Positions 42,162 through 51,719 of a stretch of DNA of 64,000 bases are shown here, one piece after another. Made by a program: the position numbers and the translations under genes. Each line of letters starts with the position of its first letter. Within the stretch, counting starts at the first letter, position 1. A model generated the notes under the pieces. That model ran no database searches. It was not told the DNA's origin and worked only from the letters and a program-made list of their open reading frames with translations. The stretch comes from Pyropia haitanensis (lineage: Eukaryota; Rhodophyta; Bangiophyceae; Bangiales; Bangiaceae), in contig SDUX01000002.1 in NCBI GenBank assembly GCA_008729055.1, forward strand, positions 3,809,874 to 3,873,873. The letters run 5' to 3'.

Positions 42162-43365
42162 CGGCGGCGGCGGCGGCGGCGACGGCGGCGGCGGTGGCGG
42201 CGGCGGGTGCCCCCCGACGGCGGCGATCCGCAGCCTCGACGGCTGGGCCGACACGGGCCCGCTGCTCGAGGACCCCGGCGACCCGGGCCTGTTCGCGTCG
42301 ACCGCCACCCTCCCCGCCGCGGCGGTGCGGTTTGGCGGCGTCGCGTGTGGCGGCGGGGCGGGGGCGGCCCCGCTGGCGGCCTCGTGGTCGGTGACGCCCA
42401 CCCGCGGCTGGCGGTCGTACACGTTTGCGTCGGCCGAGGCGGCGGGGGTGACCGCGTGCGGCGCGGCCTTCTCCTTCCGCAGCGTCTTTTTTGATGTGGA
42501 CGAGGACGGGGAGCGGCTCGAGGTGGAGGGCGCCCACAGCCGGTGTGCGTACGTCAAGGCGGGGGGTGGGGGGGGGGGGGTGCCGTCGCCGCCCCCGCCA
42601 CCGGTCGTACCTGGCGGGGGTGCCGGCGGCAATGGCACGGTCGGCGGTGGCGGCGGCGGGGAGGGCGGCGGCGACGGCGGCGGCGGCGGCGGCAGCGGCG
42701 GCGGCGGCGTGTCGCCAACGACGATGCCCGACGCCCCCGAAGGCCTCGAGGCGTCCCCCCCAGCGACCGACGACGAGCCCGCCTGCTTCCCCGCCGCCGC
42801 GACGGTGGAGCTCGCCGACGGCTCCGTCGCGCCGCTCGCCGCCCTCCCCGCCGGCGCGGCGGTGCGCGTCGCGGCGGCCGCGCACAGCCACGTGTACGGG
42901 TGGAGCCACCGGCGGCTGGGCGGCCGCCACACGTACGTGCGGCTGAGCCACGTGCCCGCCGCCGCGGCGGCGGCGGCGGCGGGGGCCGGCGGCGGCGCCC
43001 CCCCCGCGCCGCGGCACCTGCTGCTGTCGCCCGGCCACCTGCTCTACGCCCGCGGCGCGCTGGTGCCCGCCCGCGCCGTGGCCGTTGGCGACACGCTCGC
43101 CACGCCCGGCGTTGCCGGCGGCGTGTCACGCGTCGTCGCGACCGGCACTGCCGTGGCGGCGGGCAAGGTCAACCCGCACACGCTGACGGGGGACCTGCTC
43201 GTCGACGGCGTCCGCGTCAGCACCTACACCGACGCGCTGCACCCGGCGGTGGCGCACGCGCTGCTGGCGCCGGCGCGGGCGGCGTTCCGGTGGGGGCTAT
43301 CGGCAGAGCCGATGGGGCGCCTGCTGTACGGGGGGGTGCCGGGCTGGGGGCGCTGGCGGGCGTGA
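41869..43365 (+). CDS. Secreted Hint (hedgehog/intein) domain protein
   Basis: 498 residues, intronless. N-terminal RRPRR then a hydrophobic Ala/Val stretch (residues 8-26) looks like a signal peptide. Residues about 110-230 form a Cys-containing domain I do not recognise, flanked by Gly tracts. The C-terminal 190 residues are a Hint module: C306 in ACFPAAATVELADGS as nucleophile, RHLLLSPGHLLYARG with H390, VGDTLATPGV, and a final TLTGDLLVDGV with STYTDALHP. Hint domains cleave themselves by an N-S acyl shift at the cysteine. In hedgehog this releases the N-terminal part, often attached to a lipid. With little sequence after the module it resembles a hog-type processor, not an intein. Function of the released part is unknown. 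Confidence 0.82.
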
Positions 43366-43956
43366 GTACGGAGGAGGGGGGAGGGTAGAGGGGGGGGGGG
43401 GGCGGATGCTGGCGCGACTCGGTGCCTTGTCGCCTTGGTAGGGGAATGTGGAGGTGGGGGGTGAGAGCGGCGCGAGGGGGGGGGGGGTCGAGCATCGTGC
43501 CGGCGGAGGGCCCTTTTTTTTCTGGGCATCCGGGATGTACATACAGCCGTGGCGCACCGATCTGGGCACCCACAGCCGGAGGGACGAGCGGAGGGAGACA
43601 AGCACAAGCCGCTCGGTCGCCACAGGGTCCGGCCAGAGCGGCCACGTGCGGGTCCAAGGGCGGGGGGCAAGCAAACAGCTCCAAAAGTAGGACAAGGGCC
43701 AGAGAAGAAGGGCGACGGGTGCCGCGGCCGGCCGGGTGCGGCACAGCCGGCCGGGGTCCCGCCCGCGCCGCTGCAGCCGCCACGGATGGCGTGCACTCCC
43801 CCCAGCCGGGGGCGACGACCCGACCTCGCACCTGCGCCCGTCGGCCGCTCGGCCCACACGCGGGCTGGCGCCCCCCCCCCCACCCCCACCGCCGCGCGCG
43901 CGCGGGGGTGGTGGCACCGCGCCGCGCCGCGCCGCGCCGCCGCCGCCGCCGCCGCG
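43366..43956. other. Convergent 3' spacer, no gene seen
   Basis: Between the Hint gene stop (+) and the histidine phosphatase stop (-). Contains G runs near 43393 and 43479 and a C run near 43870. Frames here have no recognisable domain. Confidence 0.5.
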
Positions 43957-45504
43957 TCAGCGAAAGTTGGCCTTGATGCCCGACGGCCGCGGGTGGTCGC
44001 CAAACGCGTTGGGCTTCTCGTACCGCGAGTCGGAGATGGAGAGGCGCGCCGCCTCGAGGTGCGAGATGTCAGACAGGCTACACGGCGCGGTGAGGGGGAG
44101 GAGAGGGGGGGGGGTCGGGCAGTGTGGAAGCAACTCCGCCGCACGGGCGCGTGCCGCCGCCGCAGAGACGCGCCATAAAAACATGCACAAGAAGAGAAAG
44201 GAACCATGCGGGGGAAGGTGGGGGCGACAACACGGCGTCAGTCTGCAGCTCGGGTGACGACGAGCCCGAGTGGCTACCACAGCTCGGGTGCGCCGTGGGC
44301 GCCGCGACTCGGCCCACGGGCGGCCGGCCACGGGAGGCCTCCACCTGACCCCCCCGCCTCCATCTCCCCCCTCGTAATGCCCTGCGCAGACACTCGCGGC
44401 CGCAGCCACTGGGCGCCCCCCACCCCCCCCCCTCGCACGCACCCAATGCACCGCGGGGTGGCCCATCCGCGGGTGCGCTCGTCAAAGAGCACCGTCGTGA
44501 CGCTCGACGGGGCGAGCCAAAAACTCGTCCACACCGCCGCCAGGTCCAGCCGGAGCAGGTGCGCGAGCCAGGTCAGGCCAAAGCCGCCGTGGCACACCAC
44601 CGCCACCACCGCCGTGTTGCGGGCGGCAACCTTGTACCGCCCGCCGTGGCGCTCGTAGCCGTGGCGGGCGAGGAACGCGTCGGACGCGGCGACGAGGCCA
44701 TCCCAGCCCGCCGCGGCGTCGGCGCCGGCGCCGGCGGTCCGCGCCGCGCGGAGCAGGCGGGCCGACACGTCCGCGCCCGTGTCGGCGTCGCGGACCAGCT
44801 CGGGCGGCACATCCCACAGCGCCAGGCCGCCCTCCCCTGGCCGGGCGCCGCCGTCGCCGTCGCCGCCGCCGGCCGGTGGCGCCCAGCCGTCGGCACCATT
44901 GCCGTCGCCCGCGGCGAGGCCCTCCCCCAGCCGCGGCCAGTGGGACAGCTCGCGCGTCCACCCTTCGACGGTGGGGGTCAGCGTGCGCGGCGTCACGCCC
45001 GGGGGGGGGGACGCCGCCGCCACCGCAATGGCGCTGGCCGTGTCACGGGCGCGGCCCAGGGGGGAGGTGTAGAGGAAGTCCGGTCGGCCCTCGAGGCCCC
45101 GCGCCAGGCGGGCGCCCAGGGCGGCGGCCTCGGCGTGGCCGGCGGCCGTCAGCGTGTCTCCATGGTATTCGGGGTCCGCTGAGGGCGGGAAAGGGGGGGA
45201 GGAAGGGGAGCAGCGGACGGGAATGCCAGGAGCGACACGCAGAGCAATGACACAGGGACCAACGGGGCCGCGACGGGATGGCCGCAACACAGAGGGAGGA
45301 GACGACCAGACCGAGAGCGGGTGGGGGTGCGAAAGAATGGGGGACCCGTTAGCAACGCGGACGACGCGCGGGGAAGCCCAGCCACTGCGGGTCGCTCACA
45401 ACAACGGGGAGCGCCGGCGGGGAGCGGCGATACCGCCACCCCGTCCTCTGGTGGTACAGCCAGTACCCGTCCGACGCACCGTGGCGAATGATCAGGATGC
45501 GCAT
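43957..45504 (-). CDS. Histidine phosphatase (phosphoglycerate-mutase-like), three exons
   Basis: Branch-1 histidine phosphatase fold. Exon 1 starts at the ATG at 45504 and carries the catalytic motif MRILIIRHG (R7-H8-G9). Exon 2 is 45178-44443, entered through a pyrimidine-rich acceptor (CCCGCCCTCAG). It holds the DTLTAAGHAEAAALGARL helix, LYTSPLGRARDTASAI and the second catalytic histidine in VVAVVCHGGFG. Exon 3, 44077-43957, reads LSDISHLEAARLSISDSRY to a stop and joins exon 2 in frame (donor G|GTGCGT, acceptor TGTAG). The exon 1 donor is not settled. The frame requires one leftover base, and the strong GTGAGC near 45398 is in the wrong phase. The substrate is unknown. It starts divergently from the VDF/RRG gene. 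Confidence 0.78.
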
Positions 45505-46069
45505 GCTGTCGCTTGCCGGTGCAATACCCTTGGCAACGGGTGCAAGCGAGTGACACGGCGATACCAGTCAATGGCACGAGCAAACGCAGCTCAGCGATGA
45601 CGGGGCAGGCCAGCGATGCCGAGCCAGATGGGCCAGGTCACAGGATGGACGGGCGGCAAAGTGCAGGTCAGGAGGGATGACGTGGCGAGCCTGTTGTTCT
45701 TGTCTCTTTCTGTGTTGGCCGCTGTTGGTGGCGATGCATTGCCCAGTCCCGGTCAATTGTCACAATTCGCGAGCGCACGTCCATCGCACATTTTTGTTGT
45801 GAATTTACAGAGCGCCGCCGTCGGCCGGGGTGCTGGCAGGGGTGCAATCACCTGGTGTGGCGCAGCCACTCGGGACGCCTCAACTGCTGACTCCCCGGCG
45901 AGCCCTTCGCTCCCCACACGTCGCCGCCGGTGCGCCGTCCTGCTGCCGGCCTCTCTCACGCCGTCACCGCTGCCGTTGTGCGCTCGCGGCGCCACCGCCC
46001 TCTCCCCTCTCCCTGTCGTGCCCCTGCTTGTGCGCGAGCTGCTGCACGCGGTCCCCCCCTTCCGTCACC
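45505..46069. promoter_or_regulatory. Divergent promoter region, histidine phosphatase / VDF-RRG gene
   Basis: 565 bp between two start codons. T-rich near 45690-45720 and 45785-45805, then C/T-rich leader before 46070. No defined site is claimed. Confidence 0.4.
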
Positions 46070-48550
46070 ATGGGGAAAAAGAAGGCAGGCGGTAAGGCGG
46101 GTGGTAAGGTGCAGCAGAAGCTGTCCCTGTTTGAGTTCAATGGCGGGAAGGAGCCCGTCGATGAGGTGCTGGCGGCGCTGCCGTCGGAGCCCAAGGCGCT
46201 TGAGGACTGGCAAGCGGAAGGGGTGGACCCGACCAGCTTCCGTGCGCGCACGCTTGCGATGCGGGAGGAGCGGGACATGCAGTTTGCTGCCGACGACGAC
46301 GCGTTCCTCGAGCGCGACTGGTCCCGCCGCGGGCCCGTGGCGGGAGACGAGAATGCCGGGCCAGACAACCAGTTTGGGGGCATTGCCGAGGCGGACCAAA
46401 ACTGGGGCGGCGCCCGCGGTCGGGTCGTGGGTGGTGGCGACGGCGGCATGATGGGGGGGCCGATGGACCAGCCCCGGGATGTGGACTTTTCGTCTGTGCG
46501 GCGCGGGCCCATGGCCATGGCGGATGGTGGCGCCGGTCCGGGCGCGGGCGCGCCGGCGGACGTGGACTTTGGCACCATGCGCCGCGGCTTGCTGCCTCCG
46601 GGGGGCGACGCGGCGGCGGCGGGGGAGGCCCCGAGGGAAGTGGACTTTTCGGGCGTGCGGCGCGGGCCCATCCCCGCGGCGGAGAATGGTCCCGGTGCGG
46701 GCGCGGGTGCGCCCGTGGACGTGGATTTTGGGAACATGCGCCGCGGCATGCAAGCGCCCGAGGGCCCGGCCGGCGCGGACGCGCCGCGGGATGTGGACTT
46801 TTCGGCCGTACGGCGGGGGCCGATGGCGGGTGGCGACGGCGCCGCCGGGGGGGCCGGCGCGGGTGCGCCCGTGGACGTGGACTTTGGGAACATGCGTCGC
46901 GGCATGCAAGCGCCCGAGGGCCCGGCCGGCGCGGACGCGCCGCGGGATGTGGACTTTTCGGCCGTACGGCGGGGGCCGATGGCGGGTGGCGACGGCGCCG
47001 CCGGGGGGGCCGGCGCGGGTGCACCCGTGGACGTGGACTTTGGTACGATGCGGCGGGGCATGACGGCCCCCGGCACCGCAGACGGCGGCGACGGTGCGCC
47101 GGCGGCCGAGGTGGACTTTGAAAACGTGCGCCGCGGCATGCAGGCGATGCCGCCTCCGTCGGACGGTGCAGCTGGGCCGCCGGCGGATGTGGACTTTGGT
47201 GCGATGCGGCGGGGCATGACGGCCCCCGGCACCGCGGACGGCGAGCGCGACGCCCCGCCCGCGGATGTGGACTTCGGTAGCATGCGCCGCGGCAAGGCGG
47301 CGCCCGCCGCCACTGGTGCGGGTGGTGCTGCGGGCGGGCCGGGGGGTGTGGCGCCGGCGGCGGACGTGGACTTTGGGTCCATGCGCCGTGGCAAGACGGC
47401 GCCGGCTGCCGGTGGCGCCGGTGGCGGGGGTGGCACCGCCAACGGGCCGGCCAGCGCGGCGCCGGCTGCGGACGTGGACTTTGGGTCCATGCGCCGTGGC
47501 AAGACGGCGCCATCCGCGGCGGCCCCTGGTGGCGGTGCCCCGACCGCCGGGCCGGCGGTGGACTTTGGGAGCATGCGCCGCGGGTCCGCACTGCCGTCGG
47601 CGGAGAGTACCGCGCCGTCCTCGGCGGCGGCCTCTACGGCGATGTCTGTTGACTTTGGGTCGATGCGCCGTGGCTCGGCGGTGCGGCCGGCCGAGGAGGG
47701 TGCAGCCGACGGCGGTGGCGGCGGGGCTGCTGCGCCCAAGGAGGTTGATTTTTCGTCCATGCGCCGTGGCGCGTCGGTCGGGAAGACGGTTCCCGCGGGG
47801 GCCGAGAGCGGCGGCGGCTCGGACGGCGGCGAGGCCTCCCCCGCGAGCGGCGCTGCCGCTGGGACGGGGTCGCCGCCAGCGGCGGGCGGTCGCGGCGCAG
47901 GGTCGTCTGACGTCCAGCCGTCGGCAGCGCCCAAGGCCGAGGTGGACTTTTCGGCTGCCCGCCGCGGGCCGATGCCAGCTCGTGGCACCTCGGACGGGTA
48001 CAAGGCGGCGGCCAAGCCTGGCGGCGGCGGTGGCGGGGCGGCCGCACCAGGGGCGGCGGGCGCCAAGCCCGCGGTGGACTTTTCGCAGCCCCGCCGGGGA
48101 CCGCTGTCTGCAGTGGCCAATGGCGGGCCCGCCCGGGGTGGGGGCGGCGCCGGCGGCCGCGCGGGGGCGCCCGAGCGTGGGGCTGCGGGCGGCAGGGCGG
48201 CGGCGCCGGCCAAGGCGGCGGTTGACTTTGGCGCGCCGCGCCGCGGGCCCCTCCCGGCGGCGCCGAATGGCAAAGCGCAGGGGGGGGGCGGCGGCGGCCG
48301 AGGCGGCGGGGGTTCCACCGCGGCGCCAAGAACGCTCTCGGCGGTGGCCGCCGGGGGGGACAAGGCCAAGGCGCTCGGCCGCTCCGCTCACGGGGAGACC
48401 GCGGCGGCGGCGGGTGGGGCACAGCCAGCAGCCGCCGCGGCCACCAATGTGGCCGCCAGTGGAGGCGACAAGGACGCGGAGCCGCCACTCGAGGATGGCT
48501 GGTCGCAGGTGCGGAAGTCGTCTGCCCGCAGCGCGCGCGCAAGGAAGTGA
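46070..48550 (+). CDS. Repeat protein with 19 VDF-x3-RRG motifs
   Basis: 826 residues, intronless. The start is MGKKKAGGKAGGKVQQKLSL, a basic head followed by a short acidic region ending LERDWSRRGP. From about residue 137 on there are 19 copies of a motif (D/E/A/S)VDF-x-x-(M/V/A/P)-RRG separated by 20-60 residues of Gly/Ala/Pro linker. The C-terminus is EDGWSQVRKSSARSARARK. I do not recognise a family with certainty. Basic head, repeated Arg-Gly boxes and a tryptophan-basic tail recall RNA-binding translation factors such as eIF4B, but this is only a suggestion. RRG boxes are potential arginine-methylation and RNA-contact sites. The long opposite-strand frames over this gene are shadows of its codon bias. 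Confidence 0.75.
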   Translation: MGKKKAGGKAGGKVQQKLSLFEFNGGKEPVDEVLAALPSEPKALEDWQAEGVDPTSFRARTLAMREERDMQFAADDDAFLERDWSRRGPVAGDENAGPDNQFGGIAEADQNWGGARGRVVGGGDGGMMGGPMDQPRDVDFSSVRRGPMAMADGGAGPGAGAPADVDFGTMRRGLLPPGGDAAAAGEAPREVDFSGVRRGPIPAAENGPGAGAGAPVDVDFGNMRRGMQAPEGPAGADAPRDVDFSAVRRGPMAGGDGAAGGAGAGAPVDVDFGNMRRGMQAPEGPAGADAPRDVDFSAVRRGPMAGGDGAAGGAGAGAPVDVDFGTMRRGMTAPGTADGGDGAPAAEVDFENVRRGMQAMPPPSDGAAGPPADVDFGAMRRGMTAPGTADGERDAPPADVDFGSMRRGKAAPAATGAGGAAGGPGGVAPAADVDFGSMRRGKTAPAAGGAGGGGGTANGPASAAPAADVDFGSMRRGKTAPSAAAPGGGAPTAGPAVDFGSMRRGSALPSAESTAPSSAAASTAMSVDFGSMRRGSAVRPAEEGAADGGGGGAAAPKEVDFSSMRRGASVGKTVPAGAESGGGSDGGEASPASGAAAGTGSPPAAGGRGAGSSDVQPSAAPKAEVDFSAARRGPMPARGTSDGYKAAAKPGGGGGGAAAPGAAGAKPAVDFSQPRRGPLSAVANGGPARGGGGAGGRAGAPERGAAGGRAAAPAKAAVDFGAPRRGPLPAAPNGKAQGGGGGGRGGGGSTAAPRTLSAVAAGGDKAKALGRSAHGETAAAAGGAQPAAAAATNVAASGGDKDAEPPLEDGWSQVRKSSARSARARK
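46711..47050 (+). repeat. 156-bp tandem duplication inside the VDF-RRG gene
   Basis: A 156-bp unit (52 codons, two motifs) begins at 46711, 46867 and 47023 in frame. The first two copies are almost identical at the nucleotide level, including synonymous sites, so the array expanded recently by unequal exchange or slippage. Confidence 0.85.
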
Positions 48551-49194
48551 GGGGGGTGACCGTCGGGGGGAGGCGGGGGTGTAGCCAGGTGGGTTTAGAT
48601 AGATTCACTGGTGACTGAGAGGACATTTCGCTGTGTGTTTCCCTCGAGTTGTGTCGTCCTGCCTCGTTTCCCCTGCTATCTTTCTTCTGGCTGTGTACTT
48701 GTAGCACCGTCTGGCGTTGTGCGCTATGTAGGTGAGGTTTGTGGTGTGTATGGGAGGAGATGTGTGAGAGGGCCCGGCCTGTTTTTTTTTCTTCTGAACG
48801 AGATCGACCGCATATATGTTGTCACTGACGCTACCACCGCGACGCTGCCGCCTACCCCAGAGGACCACCCCACAGTATGAGTGCCAGTCGTACGGCATAC
48901 GCCCTTCTGTATTCCCTCGAGTGAGTTTTGTCTCTGGATGCCTCTCCACGAGGTGCTCGTCGAGCACTGCTACACGTGGCAAGTGATCCACAGGACACTT
49001 GGGAAAGAGCACAGAGCGGCTATACGTTTTGCAACAGATCCGCGTCCCAACCGCGACTGCCGCGTTGCGGTCACAACGACGTTGGCCGTGGGCACCTGGA
49101 TGCGGCAGCTACGTGACGGACTCTGTGCCAGGCGCGGTGGCCGGGCTGCCCACCTCAGCCTTTTGTCCTGTCTGCGGCTGTCTTGCACCCCGCG
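48551..49194. other. Spacer between VDF-RRG and ALDH genes
   Basis: AT-richer (T runs near 48782), consistent with a 3' UTR followed by a promoter. No gene or repeat seen. Confidence 0.5.
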
Positions 49195-51276
49195 ATGGGA
49201 GTCATGAGCGACCTCATTCGCCGCCTCTTGCTGGCCGTCGCGGGCGCGCTGGAGGCGGCGGCAAGGGAGCTCCACGCCGCCGCGACGCCAGCTTCCGACG
49301 CTGCCGCCACCGGGCGGCTGCTGCTGTGGGCGACGGGCTCCATCAAAGGGGCACAAGACTGGTTGCGGGGCCTGTCCCAAGGCCACTTGGCGGTGGTGAT
49401 GATCTCCACCTCCTTTTGCGGCCTCATCGCGGTGGTTTTGCTCATGCCGTTGTTGGTGGTGGCGCTCTTTGGCGACGACCCCCTGTTGGAGCCGCTACCG
49501 CTGCCGCAACCGCGGGATACGGCGGCGGCAGGCAATGGCGGCGCGGGCGGGGTCAGCCGTTACGGGGACCCGTCCAACGGGCTCGCATGCATGAACGCGT
49601 CTACGGGGGCGCTGCTCGGCTACGTGCCGCTCACACCCGTGGCGGGGGTGGCGCAGGCCATTGCCGCCGCCCGCGCGGCGCAGGTGTCGTGGGCGGCGAC
49701 CACCTTTGAGCAGCGCCGGCAGGTGCTCCGGGTCCTCCTCGCGTACCTGCTGTCCGAGCAGGACGACCTGGTGGCCCTGTCGATGCTGGACACGGGCAAG
49801 ACCGCCCTGGACGCGGCGCTGGGGGAGGTGCTGCCGACGGTCGAAAAAATCCGGTGGCTCCTCCGCGAGGGCGAGGCGGCGCTCCGCCCCGAGCGCCGGT
49901 CGACGGGCCCGATGAGCGCCCACCGCACGGCGACGGTGGAGTTTGCACCGCTGGGCGTCATTGGCGCCATCGCGCCGTGGAACTACCCGCTGCACAACGT
50001 GTTCAACCCGGCGCTGGCGGCGCTCTTTGCGGGCTCTGCGATCGTCATCAAGCCGTCGGAGCACGCGTCGTGGAGCGCCGTACACTACGTCAATGTCATC
50101 CGCAGCGCGCTGGCGGCGTGTGGGCACCCCCCAGACCTGTGCCGGCTCGTCGTTGGCCGGGGGGACGTGGGCTCCGCGCTGGTGGGAGGCGGCGTGGACA
50201 AGCTCTTTTTTACGGGCAGCACCGCCGTCGGGCGCAAGGTGGCCCGTGCGGCCGCCGAGTCCCTGACGCCGGTGGTGCTGGAGCTGGGCGGCAAGGACCC
50301 GGCGGTGGTGTGCGACGACACGGACGTGCCGTGGGCGGCGTCGATTGTGCTGCGGGGTGTGTTTCAAAACGCGGGCCAAAACTGCATTGGCATTGAGCGG
50401 GTGTACGTGCAGCGGGCAGTGCTGGCGCCCTTCCTCGCCGCAGTCGTGCCGGTGGTGGCGGCCATGACCACCCGCCCCGCGGCGGCGATGGACGTTGCCG
50501 AAGGTGCACTCGGCGCCGACGATGGCGACGTCGGCGCCCTCACGATGGGCCCCGACGCGGTCGCGCGGGTCGACGCGCTCGTCCAGCAGGCGGTCGCGTG
50601 TGGGGCGCGGGTGCTCGCCGGCGGACGACCGGCGGCGGCCGCGGCGGCGGCGGCGGCCGGCAGCGAGGACGGCGCGGCGGGTTCGTCGGGCGGAGGGAGC
50701 GCCCGTGCCCCTGCGAGCCACTACTACGAGCCGACGGTGCTGACCGACGTGGCCCACGGGCGTGGCATGCAGATTGTGGAGGAGGAGGTGTTTGGCCCCG
50801 TCCTGACGGTCATCCCCTTTGACACGGACTCGGAGGTGGTGGGCGCCATCAACAGCAGCGCGTTTGGCCTGGGCGCGTCGGTCTTTTGCCGCAACACCCG
50901 CCGCGCCGACGCGCTTGCCGCCGCCATCCGGACGGGCATGGTCAACATCAATGACTTTGCGGTCAACTACCTGTGCCAGTCGCTGCCGTTTGGCGGCGTT
51001 GGCGCGTCGGGGTATGGGCGATTTGCGGGCGTGGAGGGCCTCCGCGGGTGCACGCTGGAGCGGGCTGTCACGCGGCAGCGGTGGTGGGGGGTGCGGACGT
51101 CCATCCCGCGGCCGATGCGCTTCCCCACCCATGGTACCGGCTACGCGTTTGTGTCGGAGCTGGTGGCGCTCGTGTACGACACGTCCTACATTGCCAAAGT
51201 GGACAATACGCGGCACCTGCTGGGGATGCTGCTATTCAAGCGTTGGCGGCCTCGGGCGGTGGCGGGCAAGTGGTGA
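49195..51276 (+). CDS. ALDH22A1-like: ALDH22-type membrane aldehyde dehydrogenase
   Basis: 693 residues, intronless. It oxidises an aldehyde to the acid with NAD(P). It matches plant ALDH22A1 (and yeast Msc7) in motif order and in having an N-terminal membrane anchor: residues 60-90 are hydrophobic (LAVVMISTSFCGLIAVVLLM). Landmarks are the cofactor and fold motifs GVIGAIAPWNYPLHNVFNP, AIVIKPSEHASWS and FTGSTAVGRK; general base E363 in LELGGKDP; nucleophile C397 in NAGQNCIG; EEEVFGPVLTVI; and INDFAVNYLCQSLPFGG. One Ala/Gly insertion lies near residues 480-500. All catalytic residues are present. Plant ALDH22A1 is endomembrane-linked and stress-related; the substrate here is unknown. The start at 49195 gives MGV; an ATG at 49204 is nearly as likely. 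Confidence 0.93.
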   Translation: MGVMSDLIRRLLLAVAGALEAAARELHAAATPASDAAATGRLLLWATGSIKGAQDWLRGLSQGHLAVVMISTSFCGLIAVVLLMPLLVVALFGDDPLLEPLPLPQPRDTAAAGNGGAGGVSRYGDPSNGLACMNASTGALLGYVPLTPVAGVAQAIAAARAAQVSWAATTFEQRRQVLRVLLAYLLSEQDDLVALSMLDTGKTALDAALGEVLPTVEKIRWLLREGEAALRPERRSTGPMSAHRTATVEFAPLGVIGAIAPWNYPLHNVFNPALAALFAGSAIVIKPSEHASWSAVHYVNVIRSALAACGHPPDLCRLVVGRGDVGSALVGGGVDKLFFTGSTAVGRKVARAAAESLTPVVLELGGKDPAVVCDDTDVPWAASIVLRGVFQNAGQNCIGIERVYVQRAVLAPFLAAVVPVVAAMTTRPAAAMDVAEGALGADDGDVGALTMGPDAVARVDALVQQAVACGARVLAGGRPAAAAAAAAAGSEDGAAGSSGGGSARAPASHYYEPTVLTDVAHGRGMQIVEEEVFGPVLTVIPFDTDSEVVGAINSSAFGLGASVFCRNTRRADALAAAIRTGMVNINDFAVNYLCQSLPFGGVGASGYGRFAGVEGLRGCTLERAVTRQRWWGVRTSIPRPMRFPTHGTGYAFVSELVALVYDTSYIAKVDNTRHLLGMLLFKRWRPRAVAGKW

Positions 51277-51719
51277 GGCGCTGGGCGGCAGGGGTGCGCC
51301 GGTCGCGCCCCGTGGAAGGAGCCCCTCCTCCCCGCCCCATTGCCCTTGTGCGCTGGGCCGCGGACACCGACACCCATCAGAGGTGAGCGCGCCCATGCAG
51401 GGCGGTTTTCCCACGAGGGTCGGGGAGCCGCGTGTAACCAAGAAGAGAACAGAAGAACAAAACACGTCCCCGCCCTGCCCCGTCCAGCAGACCCGCGCAC
51501 CACCCGCGCGCCGTCCGCGGACCCCCATCCCCCGCCCGTACGCGACACACCCACCCACCAGCCGCGGCCGCCCCAGCGCGGCGCCCAGCGGCGGGCGCTC
51601 AATTTTGCCAGTCCTGCACGACCCAACCCCATCGGTGCAACCACCGGGAGTGGGATGGGTACAGAGGCAGGCGCGAGACACAAAAAAAAAAACACGAAGA
51701 CAAGCAGTGAAAGCCATGG
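51277..51719. other. Convergent 3' spacer
   Basis: Between the ALDH stop (+) and the last proposed exon of the VIM protein (-). An A-run at 51682-51693 reads as a T-run on the minus strand. No gene seen. Confidence 0.45.

Noticed and set aside
45956..48391. Two minus-strand open frames of about 800 codons opposite the VDF-RRG gene
   Set aside because: They are shadows of the strong codon bias and repeats of the plus-strand gene. The + frame has a clear start, repeated motif and stop, while the antisense frames have only Arg/Pro/Ser filler.
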